Shown here one piece after another: positions 16,099-27,966 of a stretch of 64,000 nt of DNA. Position 1 is the stretch's first letter; every line of letters begins with the position of its first letter. The position numbers were made by a program, and so were the translations under genes. Source of the stretch: Paraburkholderia sp041321145 (lineage in GTDB: Bacteria > Pseudomonadota > Gammaproteobacteria > Burkholderiales > Burkholderiaceae). The notes below the pieces were generated by a model. That model was not told the origin of the DNA, did no database searches, and was given only the letters and a program-made list of their open reading frames with translations. The DNA lies in assembly GCF_041321145.1 (NCBI RefSeq), contig NZ_JBGGWA010000003.1, positions 434,001 to 498,000 of the forward strand, given 5' to 3'.

Positions 16099-17904
16099 TT
16101 ACTTCTTTTTCTGCGGCGGCAGGTCCGTGCAGACGCCTTCGTACAACTCGGCGGCCATCCCGATCGATTCGCCGAGCGTCGGATGCGGGTGAATCGTCTT
16201 ACCGATATCCGTTGCGTCCGCACCCATTTCGATCGCGAGACAGACTTCACTGATCAGGTCACCCGCATTCAGGCCGACGATCCCGCCGCCGATCACCCGA
16301 TGCGTTTCTTCGTCGAACAGCAGCTTGGTGAAGCCTTCGTCGCGGCCATTGGCGATCGCGCGGCCCGAAGCAGCCCACGGGAACACCGCCTTGCCGTACT
16401 TGATGCCCTCGGCCTTGAGCTGGTCTTCCGTCTTGCCCGCCCAAGCCACTTCCGGATCGGTGTAGGCCACCGACGGAATCTGCAGTGCGTCGAAGTACGC
16501 CTTTTCGCCGTGCGCGACTTCGGCGGCAACATGAGCTTCATGCACGGCTTTGTGGGCGAGCATCGGCTGACCGACGATATCGCCGATCGCAAAGATATGC
16601 GGCACGTTGGTGCGCATCTGCTTGTCGACGTCGATGAAGCCGCGATCCGTTACCGCGACGCCGGCCTTGTCCGCGCCGATCTTCTTGCCATTCGGCGTAC
16701 GGCCGACGGCGACCAGCACGAGGTCATAGCGTTGCGCTTCAGCGGGCGCCTTTTCGCCTTCGAACGACACGTAGATACCGTCGTCTTTCGCTTCAGCGCC
16801 CGTGGTTTTGGTCTTCAGCATGACGTTGGCAAAACGCTTGCTGTTGTACTTTTCCCAGACCTTGACCAGATCGCGATCCGCGCCGGCCATCAAGCCGTCG
16901 AGCATTTCGACCACATCGATCTGCGCGCCGAGCGTGGCGTACACCGTGGCCATTTCCAGCCCGATGATGCCGCCGCCGATCACCAGCATGCGTTGCGGAA
17001 TCTGCCGCAGTTCGAGCGCGCCGGTCGAATCGACCACACGCGGATCTTCGGGAATGAACGGCAGCTTCACCGCTTCCGAGCCAGCGGCGATGATCGCCTG
17101 CTTGAACTTGACGACCTTCTTGCCGCCCTCGGTCTGAACTTCCATGTGATGCGGATCGACGAACGAGCCGTTACCCGTCACGACTTCGACCTTGCGCATC
17201 TTGGCCATGCCGGCGAGACCGCCGGTGAGCTTCTTGACGACGCCCGACTTGAAGTCGCGCAGCTTGTCGAGATCGATTTGCGGCTTGGCGAACGTAATGC
17301 CGTGCGCGCCGAGCGCTTCCGCTTCGTCGATCACGAGCGCCGTGTGCAACAGTGCCTTCGACGGAATACAGCCAACATTCAGACACACGCCGCCGAGCGT
17401 TGCATAACGTTCGACGAGCACCGTCTTCATGCCGAGGTCGGCCGAACGAAACGCAGCCGAGTAACCACCGGGGCCCGAACCGAGCACGAGCATGTCGCAC
17501 TCGATATCCGCGTTGCCGGAAAAGCTGCCGGCTTGCGGAGCGGGAGCGGCAGCTTTAGGCGCGGCTGCGGCTTGCGCAGCTTGCGGTTTTGCATCCGCTT
17601 GAGCCGGCGCTTTCTCAGGTTCTTTGGCCGCGGCCTTCGGTGCATCTTTAGCCGGTGCGGCGTCAGCCGACGACTCGACGATGGCGATGACCGTGCCTTG
17701 CGAAACTTTGTCGCCGGTTTTTACGCGTACTTCCTTGACTGTACCGGCGGTATCGCTCGGCACTTCGATGGAGGCCTTATCGGACTCGAGCGTCATCAGC
17801 GCCTGTTCGTGCTTGATGACATCGCCCGGTTTGATATTGACTTCGATGACATCGACGTCCTTGAAGTCACCGATATCCGGCACTTTTACTTCGACGAGAC
17901 TCAT
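16099..17904 (-). CDS. lpdA: Dihydrolipoyl dehydrogenase with N-terminal lipoyl domain
   Basis: E3 component of the pyruvate dehydrogenase complex, which reoxidises dihydrolipoamide using FAD and NAD+. The 601 residues are longer than ordinary E3 (~470) because of an N-terminal lipoyl domain (residues 1–77, lipoyl-Lys43 in LESDKASIEVPS) and an Ala/Pro/Lys linker. The E3 part has the FAD site GSGPGGYSAAFRSADLG, the redox disulfide GGVCLNVGCIPS, the NAD site VIGGGIIGLEMATVYATLG and the catalytic HPHPTLGES. It ends the operon aceE–aceF–lpdA. Lipoyl-E3 fusions are known in Neisseria and Burkholderiales complexes. Confidence 0.96.
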   Translation of the reverse strand: MSLVEVKVPDIGDFKDVDVIEVNIKPGDVIKHEQALMTLESDKASIEVPSDTAGTVKEVRVKTGDKVSQGTVIAIVESSADAAPAKDAPKAAAKEPEKAPAQADAKPQAAQAAAAPKAAAPAPQAGSFSGNADIECDMLVLGSGPGGYSAAFRSADLGMKTVLVERYATLGGVCLNVGCIPSKALLHTALVIDEAEALGAHGITFAKPQIDLDKLRDFKSGVVKKLTGGLAGMAKMRKVEVVTGNGSFVDPHHMEVQTEGGKKVVKFKQAIIAAGSEAVKLPFIPEDPRVVDSTGALELRQIPQRMLVIGGGIIGLEMATVYATLGAQIDVVEMLDGLMAGADRDLVKVWEKYNSKRFANVMLKTKTTGAEAKDDGIYVSFEGEKAPAEAQRYDLVLVAVGRTPNGKKIGADKAGVAVTDRGFIDVDKQMRTNVPHIFAIGDIVGQPMLAHKAVHEAHVAAEVAHGEKAYFDALQIPSVAYTDPEVAWAGKTEDQLKAEGIKYGKAVFPWAASGRAIANGRDEGFTKLLFDEETHRVIGGGIVGLNAGDLISEVCLAIEMGADATDIGKTIHPHPTLGESIGMAAELYEGVCTDLPPQKKK

Positions 17905-18040
17905 AGTGTCCCCTTCTCTTATTGATCGTGATGATGAGGCAGCGCGAACAGAACAAGCAGCCTAAAAACAGCGCAGAAACTGGCAGCGTGTTGGACAGAA
18001 ACAGTCTTTGCCGTCCGCCCAAGGACGCGCCTTTCTTTTG

Positions 18041-18100
18041 CTTACTTTTCTTTGGAAAACGCCCCGCAGGAAGTACCCTTGGGGTGCAAAGAAAAGTAAG
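18041..18100. repeat. Inverted-repeat element in the aceF–lpdA gap
   Basis: Perfect 14-bp arms (18041–18054 CTTACTTTTCTTTG, 18087–18100 CAAAGAAAAGTAAG) are separated by 32 bases and embedded in CGCGCC/GCCCCG-rich flanks. It matches a dispersed intergenic sequence type I recall from Burkholderia genomes. It lies in a 308-base gap inside the operon; the rest of the gap (17905–18212) shows no gene. Confidence 0.75.
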
Positions 18101-18212
18101 TGCCGCCCCGCACAGAGGCGACACTGGTAGACCGACATGAAATCAAGTTCATCGAGAGACGTGGATCACCAACAAAAACCCACGCTCCCGGCGCTACAGC
18201 GACGTCACCAGA

Positions 18213-19844
18213 TCAAAGAATCACACGCCGAAAATCGGCAAGAATCGCACCCAGATAAGCATTGAACCGCGCGGCCGCCGCGCCATCAATCACCCGATGG
18301 TCATACGACAACGACAGCGGCAAAATCAGACGCGGAACAAACTGCTTACCGTCCCAAACCGGCTTCATCGCACCACGCGACAACCCAAGAATGGCGACTT
18401 CAGGCGCATTGATAATCGGCGTGAAGTTCGTACCGCCAATGCCACCCAGGGAAGAAATCGAGAAGCAGCCACCTTGCATCTGATCCGGCTTCAGCTTGCC
18501 ATCACGCGCGGCCTTGGAAAGCTCGGTCATTTCCTTCGCGATATCGATCAAACCCTTCTTGTCGACCTCACGAATCACCGGAACGACCAGACCATTCGGC
18601 GTATCGGCAGCAAACCCGATATGGAAGTACTGCTTGAACACCAGGTTATCGCCGTCAAGGCTGGCATTGAACGTCGGGAATTGCTTCAGGGCGGACACGA
18701 CCGCCTTGATCACGAACGCCAGCATCGTGATCTTCACGCCGGCCTTTTCGTTTTCCTTGTTCAACTGCACGCGCAGCGCTTCGAGGTCGGTGATGTCCGC
18801 TTCGTCGTTGTTTGTGACGTGCGGAATCATGACCCAGTTGCGATGCAGGTTCGCGCCCGAAATCTTCTTGATGCGCGACAGCGGCTTCGGATCGACCGGA
18901 CCGAACTTGGTGAAGTCGACCTTCGGCCACGGCAGCAGGTTCAGCTCGCCACCACCCGCACCCGCCGATGCCGCAGCGCCTGCCGGTGCAGCACGCTGCC
19001 CCGTCATCACACCCTTGATGAAGCCGGTCACATCCGCTTGCGTGATGCGGCCCTTCGGACCCGTGCCCTGCACTTGCGTCACGTCGACACCGAGTTCGCG
19101 CGCGAACTTGCGCACGGACGGCGACGCATGGCTGGCACGCCGTGCACCACCCTCGCCGGCCGGAATCAGCGGCGCTTGTGCGAGCGCTGAGGGCGAAGCG
19201 GGCGCGGGCGACGGAACAGCCGGCGCATCCGATGGCTTCTCGGCCGGTTCCTGCTTATGCGCAGGTGCGGCAGCCGGAGCAGCAGCGGCGCCATCGGCTT
19301 CCAGCACAATGATCACCGAGCCTTCCGACACGTTATCGCCGACCTTGACCTTCACTTCCTTGACGACGCCGGCGGCCGAGCTCGGCACGTCCATGGTCGC
19401 CTTGTCGGACTCGAGCGTTACCAGCGACTGCTCTTTCTCGACGCGGTCGCCGACCTTCACCGAGACTTCGATCACGGGAATGTCTTTGTAATCGCCAATA
19501 TCCGGCACTTTGACTTCTTGCAGGCCACCGCCGCTTGCAGCGGCAGCGGGAGCCGGCGCAGGGGCCGCTGCAGCAGCGGGCGCCGGGGCCGGCGCGGCAG
19601 CGTCCGCGCCTTCCAGCACGACGATCAACGAGCCTTCCGACACGTTGTCGCCCACCTTGACCTTCACTTCCTTGACGACACCGGCTACCGAACTCGGCAC
19701 ATCCATGGTCGCCTTATCGGATTCCAGCGTAACGAGCGATTGCTCTTTCTCGACGGTATCACCCGCCTTTACCAGCACCTCGATTACAGGAATGTCCTTG
19801 TAATCGCCGATGTCCGGCACCTTGACTTCGATCGCTTGACTCAT
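18213..19844 (-). CDS. aceF: Pyruvate dehydrogenase E2, dihydrolipoyl acetyltransferase
   Basis: E2 core of the pyruvate dehydrogenase complex; it transfers the acetyl group from lipoyl to CoA. The 543 residues have two lipoyl domains (lipoyl lysines 44 and 148, both in TLESDKATMDVPSS), Ala/Pro linkers, a peripheral-subunit binding domain (about 238–275, ASPSVRKFARELGVD) and a C-terminal catalytic domain with the active-site DHRVIDGAAAARF. The two lipoyl domains are near-identical at DNA level, so recombination between them is possible. CAGGAGAC precedes the ATG. Confidence 0.97.
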   Translation of the reverse strand: MSQAIEVKVPDIGDYKDIPVIEVLVKAGDTVEKEQSLVTLESDKATMDVPSSVAGVVKEVKVKVGDNVSEGSLIVVLEGADAAAPAPAPAAAAAPAPAPAAAASGGGLQEVKVPDIGDYKDIPVIEVSVKVGDRVEKEQSLVTLESDKATMDVPSSAAGVVKEVKVKVGDNVSEGSVIIVLEADGAAAAPAAAPAHKQEPAEKPSDAPAVPSPAPASPSALAQAPLIPAGEGGARRASHASPSVRKFARELGVDVTQVQGTGPKGRITQADVTGFIKGVMTGQRAAPAGAAASAGAGGGELNLLPWPKVDFTKFGPVDPKPLSRIKKISGANLHRNWVMIPHVTNNDEADITDLEALRVQLNKENEKAGVKITMLAFVIKAVVSALKQFPTFNASLDGDNLVFKQYFHIGFAADTPNGLVVPVIREVDKKGLIDIAKEMTELSKAARDGKLKPDQMQGGCFSISSLGGIGGTNFTPIINAPEVAILGLSRGAMKPVWDGKQFVPRLILPLSLSYDHRVIDGAAAARFNAYLGAILADFRRVIL

Positions 19845-19930
19845 TGTTAGTGTCTCCTGGGCCGCGCACGCAACCCGCTCCTGTCGATCAGGGGCGGGCG
19901 CGCACGCCGTGGCACACGGGGAATGATGCC

Positions 19931-22627
<2,697 letters not shown>

Positions 22628-22703
22628 GCTCGTCTCCTGGATATAGAGGAACGCTCTTTGAACAGACGACGCGGACGAAGCACGGCCGCGGCAGCTTTGG
22701 CCG

Positions 22704-22733
22704 ATTGTAATAAGGGTCCCGACGTCCATGCAA
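22704..22733 (-). promoter_or_regulatory. Candidate aceE promoter
   Basis: Read on the minus strand: -35 TTGCAT (22733–22728), 18-base spacer, -10 TACAAT (22709–22704), giving a leader of about 70 bases to the aceE ATG. Confidence 0.45.
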
Positions 22734-22893
22734 CAAAATTTTCGAATTACGAGATTCATTCTCATAATGCGGAAAATTGTTGCGGCGCAACCTGGGTTGA
22801 CTGCCGATCGACGGATACGACGGCTAGTTTGCGCCGATTAACTGTACCTTCAGCGCTTTTTTGCGCCATTTGCCAGCGACACGCTGCGCTACA

Positions 22894-25419
22894 ATGCCAC
22901 GCATGTTGACCGAACGGCTTTTCGCACGCTCGGCGCGCACCACCGGTTCGCCGGCGGATTCGACGCCGTCATCCCGCTGGCACCACGGACCGTGGTGGTC
23001 GAACTCCTATTTGCTCACGCCGCTGTTGTCGATCCTGGTTTTCCTGGTCGTCATGAGCCTGATTCTGTGGAGCCTGAACCGGCGCGAACAGCAGCAGCAG
23101 GAAGACACGCTCTACCGTAACGTCGCGTGGGCGCAGCAGCAGATCCGCCTGTCCATGACCGGCGCGCAGGAGCAGATTCAGGCGCTGGCCCGCGATCTCG
23201 TCGCCGGACACGCCGATCCGCATTCATTCCAGGTGTCCACCACGGACATCATGCAGGGGCATCCCGAGATCCTCTACATGAACTGGTACACGAGCCAGCA
23301 GCAGCCGCGCTGGCCCAATACCGCACTCCCCGTATTCGGCCAGCGCCTTGCCAAGCCGAACGACGCGCAGATGGACGAAGCCGTCAAAGCCGCCTTCAAC
23401 GAGGCGCGCAATACGCGCCGCCAGGTGTACTCGCCGCTGATCTACGACGACCTCGGCAACGGCTACATCACGCTGCAAACGCCGGTCTATCGCGACCGCG
23501 ACTTCCTCGGCACGATCGCCGCCGTGTTCTCGGTGGAAGGCATCCTGAAGCACGACATTCCTCCCGAGTTGTCGGCGAAATACAAAATCTCGATCATCGA
23601 CGTGAACAACCGCGAGTTGACTACCACGTCGACGCGCCCGCGCCTGCCGCGCGACATGTTCTACGACCTGCCGCTCGACCCGCCGGGCCAGGGCGTCTCG
23701 GTACGCGTGTACGCGTTCCCGCAGATGACCAACTTCACCAACAACACGCTCGTCTGGCTGGTGGCCGGTCTGTCGTGCTTCGTGCTGTGGAGTTTGTGGA
23801 GCCTGTGGAAGCACACGCGGCAGCGCTTCGAGGCGCAGCAGGCGCTGTACGCCGAAGCCTTCTTCCGGCGCGCGATGGAGAACTCGGTGCTGATCGGTAT
23901 GCGCGTGCTCGACATGCACGGCCGCATCACTCACGTCAATCCGGCGTTTTGCCGTATGACCGGCTGGGACGAGAGCGATCTGGTCGGCAAGAACGCGCCG
24001 TTCGCTTACTGGCCGCGCGATGCTTACCCGGAGATGCAACGTCAGCTCGACATGACGCTGCGCGGCAAGGCGCCCTCCTCGGGCTTCGAATTGCGAGTGC
24101 GCCGCAAGGACGGTTCGCTGTTCCATGCGCGCCTGTATGTGTCGCCGCTGATCGACAGCTCGGGCCGCCAGACCGGCTGGATGTCGTCGATGACCGACAT
24201 CACCGAGCCGAAACGCGCACGCGAAGAACTCGCCGCCGCGCACGAGCGCTTCACGACGGTCCTCGAGAGCCTCGACGCGGCCGTGTCCGTGCTGGCCGCC
24301 GACGAAGCCGAACTGCTGTTTGCCAACCGCTACTACCGCCACCTGTTCGGCATCCGCCCGGACGGTCATCTGGAATTGGCCGGCGGCGGGTTCGATAGCG
24401 CACAGGCATCGTCCGATTCGATCGATATGGTGGATGCCTATGCGGGCCTGCCCGCCGCCGCGTTGACCGAAAGCACCGCCGACGCGCAGGAAGTCTACGT
24501 GCAGAGCATCCAGAAGTGGTTCGAAGTGCGCCGCCAGTACATCCAGTGGGTGGACGGCCACCTCGCGCAGATGCAGATCGCGACCGACATCACCACGCGC
24601 AAGCAGGCTCAGGAACTCTCGCGCCAGCAGGACGAAAAGCTGCAGTTCACCAGCCGCCTGATGACGATGGGCGAAATGGCCTCTTCGCTCGCGCACGAAC
24701 TCAATCAGCCGCTCGCCGCGATCAATAACTATTGCTCGGGAACCGTGGCACTGGTTAAATCCGGTCGGACGACGCCTGACAATCTTCTGCCCGTGCTCGA
24801 GAAAACCGCCCAGCAGGCAGTGCGGGCCGGCATGATCATCAAGCGCATTCGCGAGTTCGTGAAACGCAGCGAGCCGAAACGCCAGGCCACCCGCGTAGCC
24901 GATATCGTCGCCGACGCCGTGGGTCTGGCCGAACTCGAAGCGCGCAAACGCAAGATTCGTATCGTGACCGATCTGCGCTCGCGCCTGCCGGTGATCTACG
25001 TCGATCCGGTGCTGATCGAGCAGGTGCTGGTCAACCTGCTGAAGAACGGCGCCGAGGCCATGCACGATGCACGCCCGAACGCGGTCGACCCCGTGATTCG
25101 CGTGGTCGTGCGGCTGGAAAGCGGGTTTGTCTGCATCAGCGTCGTCGACCAGGGACCGGGCGTCGACGAAGCGACAGCCGAGCGTCTCTTTGAACCGTTT
25201 TACAGCACCAAGTCCGATGGTATGGGCATGGGGCTGAACATTTGCCGTTCGATTATCGAATCGCACCGCGGTCGTCTGTGGGTGGTGAACAACGTCGAGT
25301 CTGACGGCCATATCACAGGGGCCACGTTCCATTGCAGTCTGCCTATTGGAGAGCCTGACGGCCCGAGCAACGGCGGGTCAGAGGCGCCGACACCACAAAC
25401 CGTTACGGGAGAGCTATGA
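22894..25419 (+). CDS. Membrane PAS sensor histidine kinase (FixL-type partner)
   Basis: Two-component sensor kinase of about 841 residues. Order of parts: cytoplasmic N terminus, membrane helix (about residues 37–58, LLTPLLSILVFLVVMSLILW), periplasmic Cache-like sensor region (about 60–280), second helix (about 285–305, TLVWLVAGLSCFVLWSLWSL), a PAS domain (NPAFCRMTGWDESDLVGKN) with PAC, a second PAS, the His-phosphorylation motif SSLAHELNQPLAAINNY, and an ATPase domain (LLKNGAEAM, DQGPGVD, GMGMGLNICRSI). It overlaps the downstream FixJ-type regulator by four bases. No heme ligand can be asserted. ATG at 22903 or the TTG at 22861 are alternative starts; none has a good Shine-Dalgarno. Confidence 0.9.
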   Translation: MPRMLTERLFARSARTTGSPADSTPSSRWHHGPWWSNSYLLTPLLSILVFLVVMSLILWSLNRREQQQQEDTLYRNVAWAQQQIRLSMTGAQEQIQALARDLVAGHADPHSFQVSTTDIMQGHPEILYMNWYTSQQQPRWPNTALPVFGQRLAKPNDAQMDEAVKAAFNEARNTRRQVYSPLIYDDLGNGYITLQTPVYRDRDFLGTIAAVFSVEGILKHDIPPELSAKYKISIIDVNNRELTTTSTRPRLPRDMFYDLPLDPPGQGVSVRVYAFPQMTNFTNNTLVWLVAGLSCFVLWSLWSLWKHTRQRFEAQQALYAEAFFRRAMENSVLIGMRVLDMHGRITHVNPAFCRMTGWDESDLVGKNAPFAYWPRDAYPEMQRQLDMTLRGKAPSSGFELRVRRKDGSLFHARLYVSPLIDSSGRQTGWMSSMTDITEPKRAREELAAAHERFTTVLESLDAAVSVLAADEAELLFANRYYRHLFGIRPDGHLELAGGGFDSAQASSDSIDMVDAYAGLPAAALTESTADAQEVYVQSIQKWFEVRRQYIQWVDGHLAQMQIATDITTRKQAQELSRQQDEKLQFTSRLMTMGEMASSLAHELNQPLAAINNYCSGTVALVKSGRTTPDNLLPVLEKTAQQAVRAGMIIKRIREFVKRSEPKRQATRVADIVADAVGLAELEARKRKIRIVTDLRSRLPVIYVDPVLIEQVLVNLLKNGAEAMHDARPNAVDPVIRVVVRLESGFVCISVVDQGPGVDEATAERLFEPFYSTKSDGMGMGLNICRSIIESHRGRLWVVNNVESDGHITGATFHCSLPIGEPDGPSNGGSEAPTPQTVTGEL

Positions 25420-26060
25420 ACAGCCCAGTCACCACACAGGAAACTGTCTTTGTCGTCGACGACGACGAGGCCGTGCGAGATTCGCTGCGCTGGCTGCTGG
25501 AGGCGAACGGCTACCGCGTGCAATGCTTCTCCAGCGCCGAGCAGTTCATCGACGCATGGCAGCCGCATACGCATCCGGGCCAGATCGCGTGTCTGATTCT
25601 CGATGTGCGGATGTCCGGCATGAGCGGGCTCGAGTTGCAGGAACGCCTGATCGCCGACAATGCGTCGCTGCCGATCATCTTCGTGACGGGTCACGGCGAC
25701 GTGCCGATGGCCGTGTCGACGATGAAAAAAGGCGCGATGGACTTCATCGAAAAGCCGTTCGACGAAGCCGAACTGCGCAAGCTGGTCGAGCGCATGCTCG
25801 ACAAGGCGCGCAGCGAAAGCACCAGCGTTCAGCAACAACGCGCCGCCGCCGAACGTCTGGGCAAACTGACCGCGCGTGAGCATCAGGTGCTCGAGCGCAT
25901 TATCGCGGGCCGCCTGAACAAGCAGATCGCCGACGACCTCGGCATCAGCATCAAGACGGTCGAAGCACACCGCGCGAACATCATGGAAAAGCTCAACGTC
26001 AACACGGTCGCCGATCTGCTGCGACTGGCGCTGTCGAACAAGCCGCAACAGGCGCAATGA
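25416..26060 (+). CDS. FixJ-family response regulator (receiver + LuxR HTH)
   Basis: Two-component response regulator of 214 residues. The receiver domain (residues ~10–125) has the acidic pocket VVDDDEA, phospho-acceptor Asp63 (CLILDVRMSG), Thr in FVTGHGD and Lys in IEKPFD. The C-terminal LuxR/FixJ HTH (about 150–205) reads LTAREHQVLERIIAGRLNKQ and KTVEAHRANIMEKL. The ATG overlaps the stop of the kinase gene (ATGA), so translation is coupled and the two form a cognate pair. Targets cannot be read from the sequence; neighbouring aceE is a possibility only. Confidence 0.93.
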   Translation: MNSPVTTQETVFVVDDDEAVRDSLRWLLEANGYRVQCFSSAEQFIDAWQPHTHPGQIACLILDVRMSGMSGLELQERLIADNASLPIIFVTGHGDVPMAVSTMKKGAMDFIEKPFDEAELRKLVERMLDKARSESTSVQQQRAAAERLGKLTAREHQVLERIIAGRLNKQIADDLGISIKTVEAHRANIMEKLNVNTVADLLRLALSNKPQQAQ

Positions 26061-26584
26061 GTGCCGTAAGCGCTGAACGCCACACCTGATCGCTGTTGAG
26101 TCGTAACGCGGCCGGACTGTCGAAAGTCCGGCCCGCCCGTGTCCATTCCGCTTCTCCCCTTCCGCTGTCCGCCCCAATGCAATGACGTCGAACCGCACGG
26201 TTCGACGCCTCGTTATCTATTCAGCATTGCGCGCGCCAATCAGCATCGACTTACGTCGAACGGCAACAATTTCTTTCCTCTGACCAGATTGACAAGCCAG
26301 GCCGCGCCCCTTAATTTACGCAGAACTCCTTAGCAGGAAGCGCTGATGCCCGATGAATGCAGGACAGACGAACTGCAGTTGGCGTACCCGGCATCGCGAG
26401 GCGGTGTAAAGCAGGTGAAGTGGCATGGCCGCTTCGCTGTCGTACGTGTCTTATCGATCGGTTCGGCCACACCAGGGCCGTCCATTCCACTCTTTACTTC
26501 CTTCTTTTTTTCATCGCGCCGAAGCAACGCAGCATGCGCTGCGCATCGACTTCGCGCGTCTAACGCAGCCGGGAGGATTTCATC
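26061..26584. other. Intergenic region before the DUF3300 gene
   Basis: 524 bases without a convincing gene. Two hairpins occur: 26111–26132 (GCCGGACT…AGTCCGGC) and 26186–26207 (CGTCGAACC, GCAC loop, GGTTCGACG). Neither has a T-run, so termination of the upstream operon is uncertain. A good promoter candidate lies at 26289–26317. Confidence 0.55.
26289..26317 (+). promoter_or_regulatory. Candidate promoter of the DUF3300–DUF2950 unit
   Basis: -35 TTGACA (26289–26294), 17-base spacer, -10 TAATTT (26312–26317). The start would be near 26324, leaving a ~260-base leader before the ATG. Confidence 0.5.
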
Positions 26585-27946
26585 GTGAAACGATCCGGAG
26601 CACACCGTTCGCGCGTGATGCTTGTTTGCGCCGCACTCGCGGGGGCGCCCCTCTTCATCGGTCTCGCTACGCCAGGCCTCGCCTATGCGCAAAGCGCCGC
26701 GAAGATGTCGAACCAGCAACTCGATTCGCTGACCGCCCCTATTGCGCTGTATCCCGACGCACTGCTCGCACAGGTGCTGATGGCCGCCACCTTCCCGCAA
26801 GACGTGCAGGCCGCGGCCGCATGGTCGAAGGCGAACGCCAGGCTGCAAGGCGACGACGCCGTCAAAGCCGTTGCTTCGGAACCATGGGACCCGAGCGTGC
26901 AATCGCTGGTCGCCTTCCCGCAGGTCCTCGCGACGATGGCGTCGAAGCCCGACTGGGTTTCGCAACTCGGTACCGCCTTTCTCGGCCAGTCGAATGACGT
27001 GATGGACTCCGTGCAACGCTTGCGCAAGCAGGCGCAAGCGGCCGGCAATCTGAAGACCAGTTCGCAGCAGAAGGTCGTGGTCGAGCAAAGCACGATCCAG
27101 ATCGTGCCGGCCAATCCGCAAGTGGTGTATGTGCCGACCTATAACCCGACAGTCGTCTACGGCACGTGGCCCTATCCCGCGTACCCGCCCGTGTATGTCC
27201 CGCCGCCGCCCGGCTATGCAATCGCAACGGGTTTCGCCACCGGACTTGCGTTCGGTGCCGGCGTCGCCGTTGCCAACTCGTTGTGGGGTGGCTTCAACTG
27301 GAACACACATGACGTCAACATCAACGTGAACCGGTACAACAACATCAACGTGAACAACCGGCTCAACGTGAACAGCAGCACGACGAACTGGAACCGCAAC
27401 ACCAACGTCAATCGCAACGTCAACAACGCGAATATCAACCGCAACGTCAACAACAACCTCGGGGGCGCGCAGCGCGATGCCTATCGCGGTCGTGACGACG
27501 CCCGCGCCCAGGCGCAGCAGACCTTGCAAAGCCGCACCGGCCAGAACCTGAGCGGCAGTGCGAGCCAGCGCGTGCAAGGCATTCATCAGGGCGGCACGGC
27601 GAACACCGATCTGCAAAACCGCGCGCAGAACGTCAATCGCGATAACGCGCTGCGCGGCGCCGGCGACGGCAACACCGCGCGGCAGGACACGCAGCGCGGC
27701 CAGACGAGCCGCAACGCAGCCGCGAACCGCTCCGGCAGCGGTGACCTCGGTGCGAATGGCAGTGCCCAGCAACGGACAGGCGGCGGCCTCGGTGCGAACG
27801 GCAGCGGTCAGCAACGCACGGGCGGCGGCTTAGGCGCGAACGGCGGCGGTCAGCAACGCACGGGCGGCGGCTTGGGCGGCAACAGCGGTGGTGGCAGGCT
27901 GGGTGGCGGCGGCGGTGGTGAGCGTCACATCGGCCGCAACCGTTGA
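26585..27946 (+). CDS. DUF3300 domain secreted protein with Asn-rich and Gly-rich tails
   Basis: Secreted or envelope protein of unknown function, 453 residues. The signal peptide covers about residues 1–35 (cleavage after AYAQ). The conserved DUF3300 domain (about 40–230) includes LDSLTAPIALYPDALLAQVL, PQDVQAAAAWSKAN and PQVVYVPTYNPTVVYGTWPYP. Then come a hydrophobic Gly/Ala stretch, an Asn/Val/Arg-alternating tract (about 240–295, NVNRNVNNANINRNVNNN) and three 14-residue GGGLGANGSGQQRT-type repeats ending Gly-rich. It lies 20 bases upstream of a DUF2950 gene, a common pairing. The Asn-rich tract resembles beta-helix or fibrous surface sequences, but no activity is known to me. Confidence 0.9.
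   Translation: MKRSGAHRSRVMLVCAALAGAPLFIGLATPGLAYAQSAAKMSNQQLDSLTAPIALYPDALLAQVLMAATFPQDVQAAAAWSKANARLQGDDAVKAVASEPWDPSVQSLVAFPQVLATMASKPDWVSQLGTAFLGQSNDVMDSVQRLRKQAQAAGNLKTSSQQKVVVEQSTIQIVPANPQVVYVPTYNPTVVYGTWPYPAYPPVYVPPPPGYAIATGFATGLAFGAGVAVANSLWGGFNWNTHDVNINVNRYNNINVNNRLNVNSSTTNWNRNTNVNRNVNNANINRNVNNNLGGAQRDAYRGRDDARAQAQQTLQSRTGQNLSGSASQRVQGIHQGGTANTDLQNRAQNVNRDNALRGAGDGNTARQDTQRGQTSRNAAANRSGSGDLGANGSAQQRTGGGLGANGSGQQRTGGGLGANGGGQQRTGGGLGGNSGGGRLGGGGGGERHIGRNR
27777..27890 (+). repeat. 42-bp tandem repeats at the 3' end of the DUF3300 gene
   Basis: About three imperfect copies of a 42-base unit encode GGGLGANGxGQQRT. The unit length is a multiple of three, so copy-number change keeps frame. 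Confidence 0.7.
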
Positions 27947-27966
27947 ACGATCAAGAGGAGTCCCTG

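Noticed and set aside
16066..17925. 619-codon open frame antisense to lpdA
   Set aside because: Shadow of a verified gene in the complementary frame, with no recognisable motif or ribosome site.
23224..25332. 702-codon open frame antisense to the sensor kinase
   Set aside because: The plus-strand kinase has full PAS, HisKA and ATPase motifs; the antisense product has none.
26346..26588. 80-codon plus-strand ORF before the DUF3300 gene
   Set aside because: Low-complexity Ser/Arg/Ala-rich end without a ribosome site; probably leader sequence of the downstream gene.
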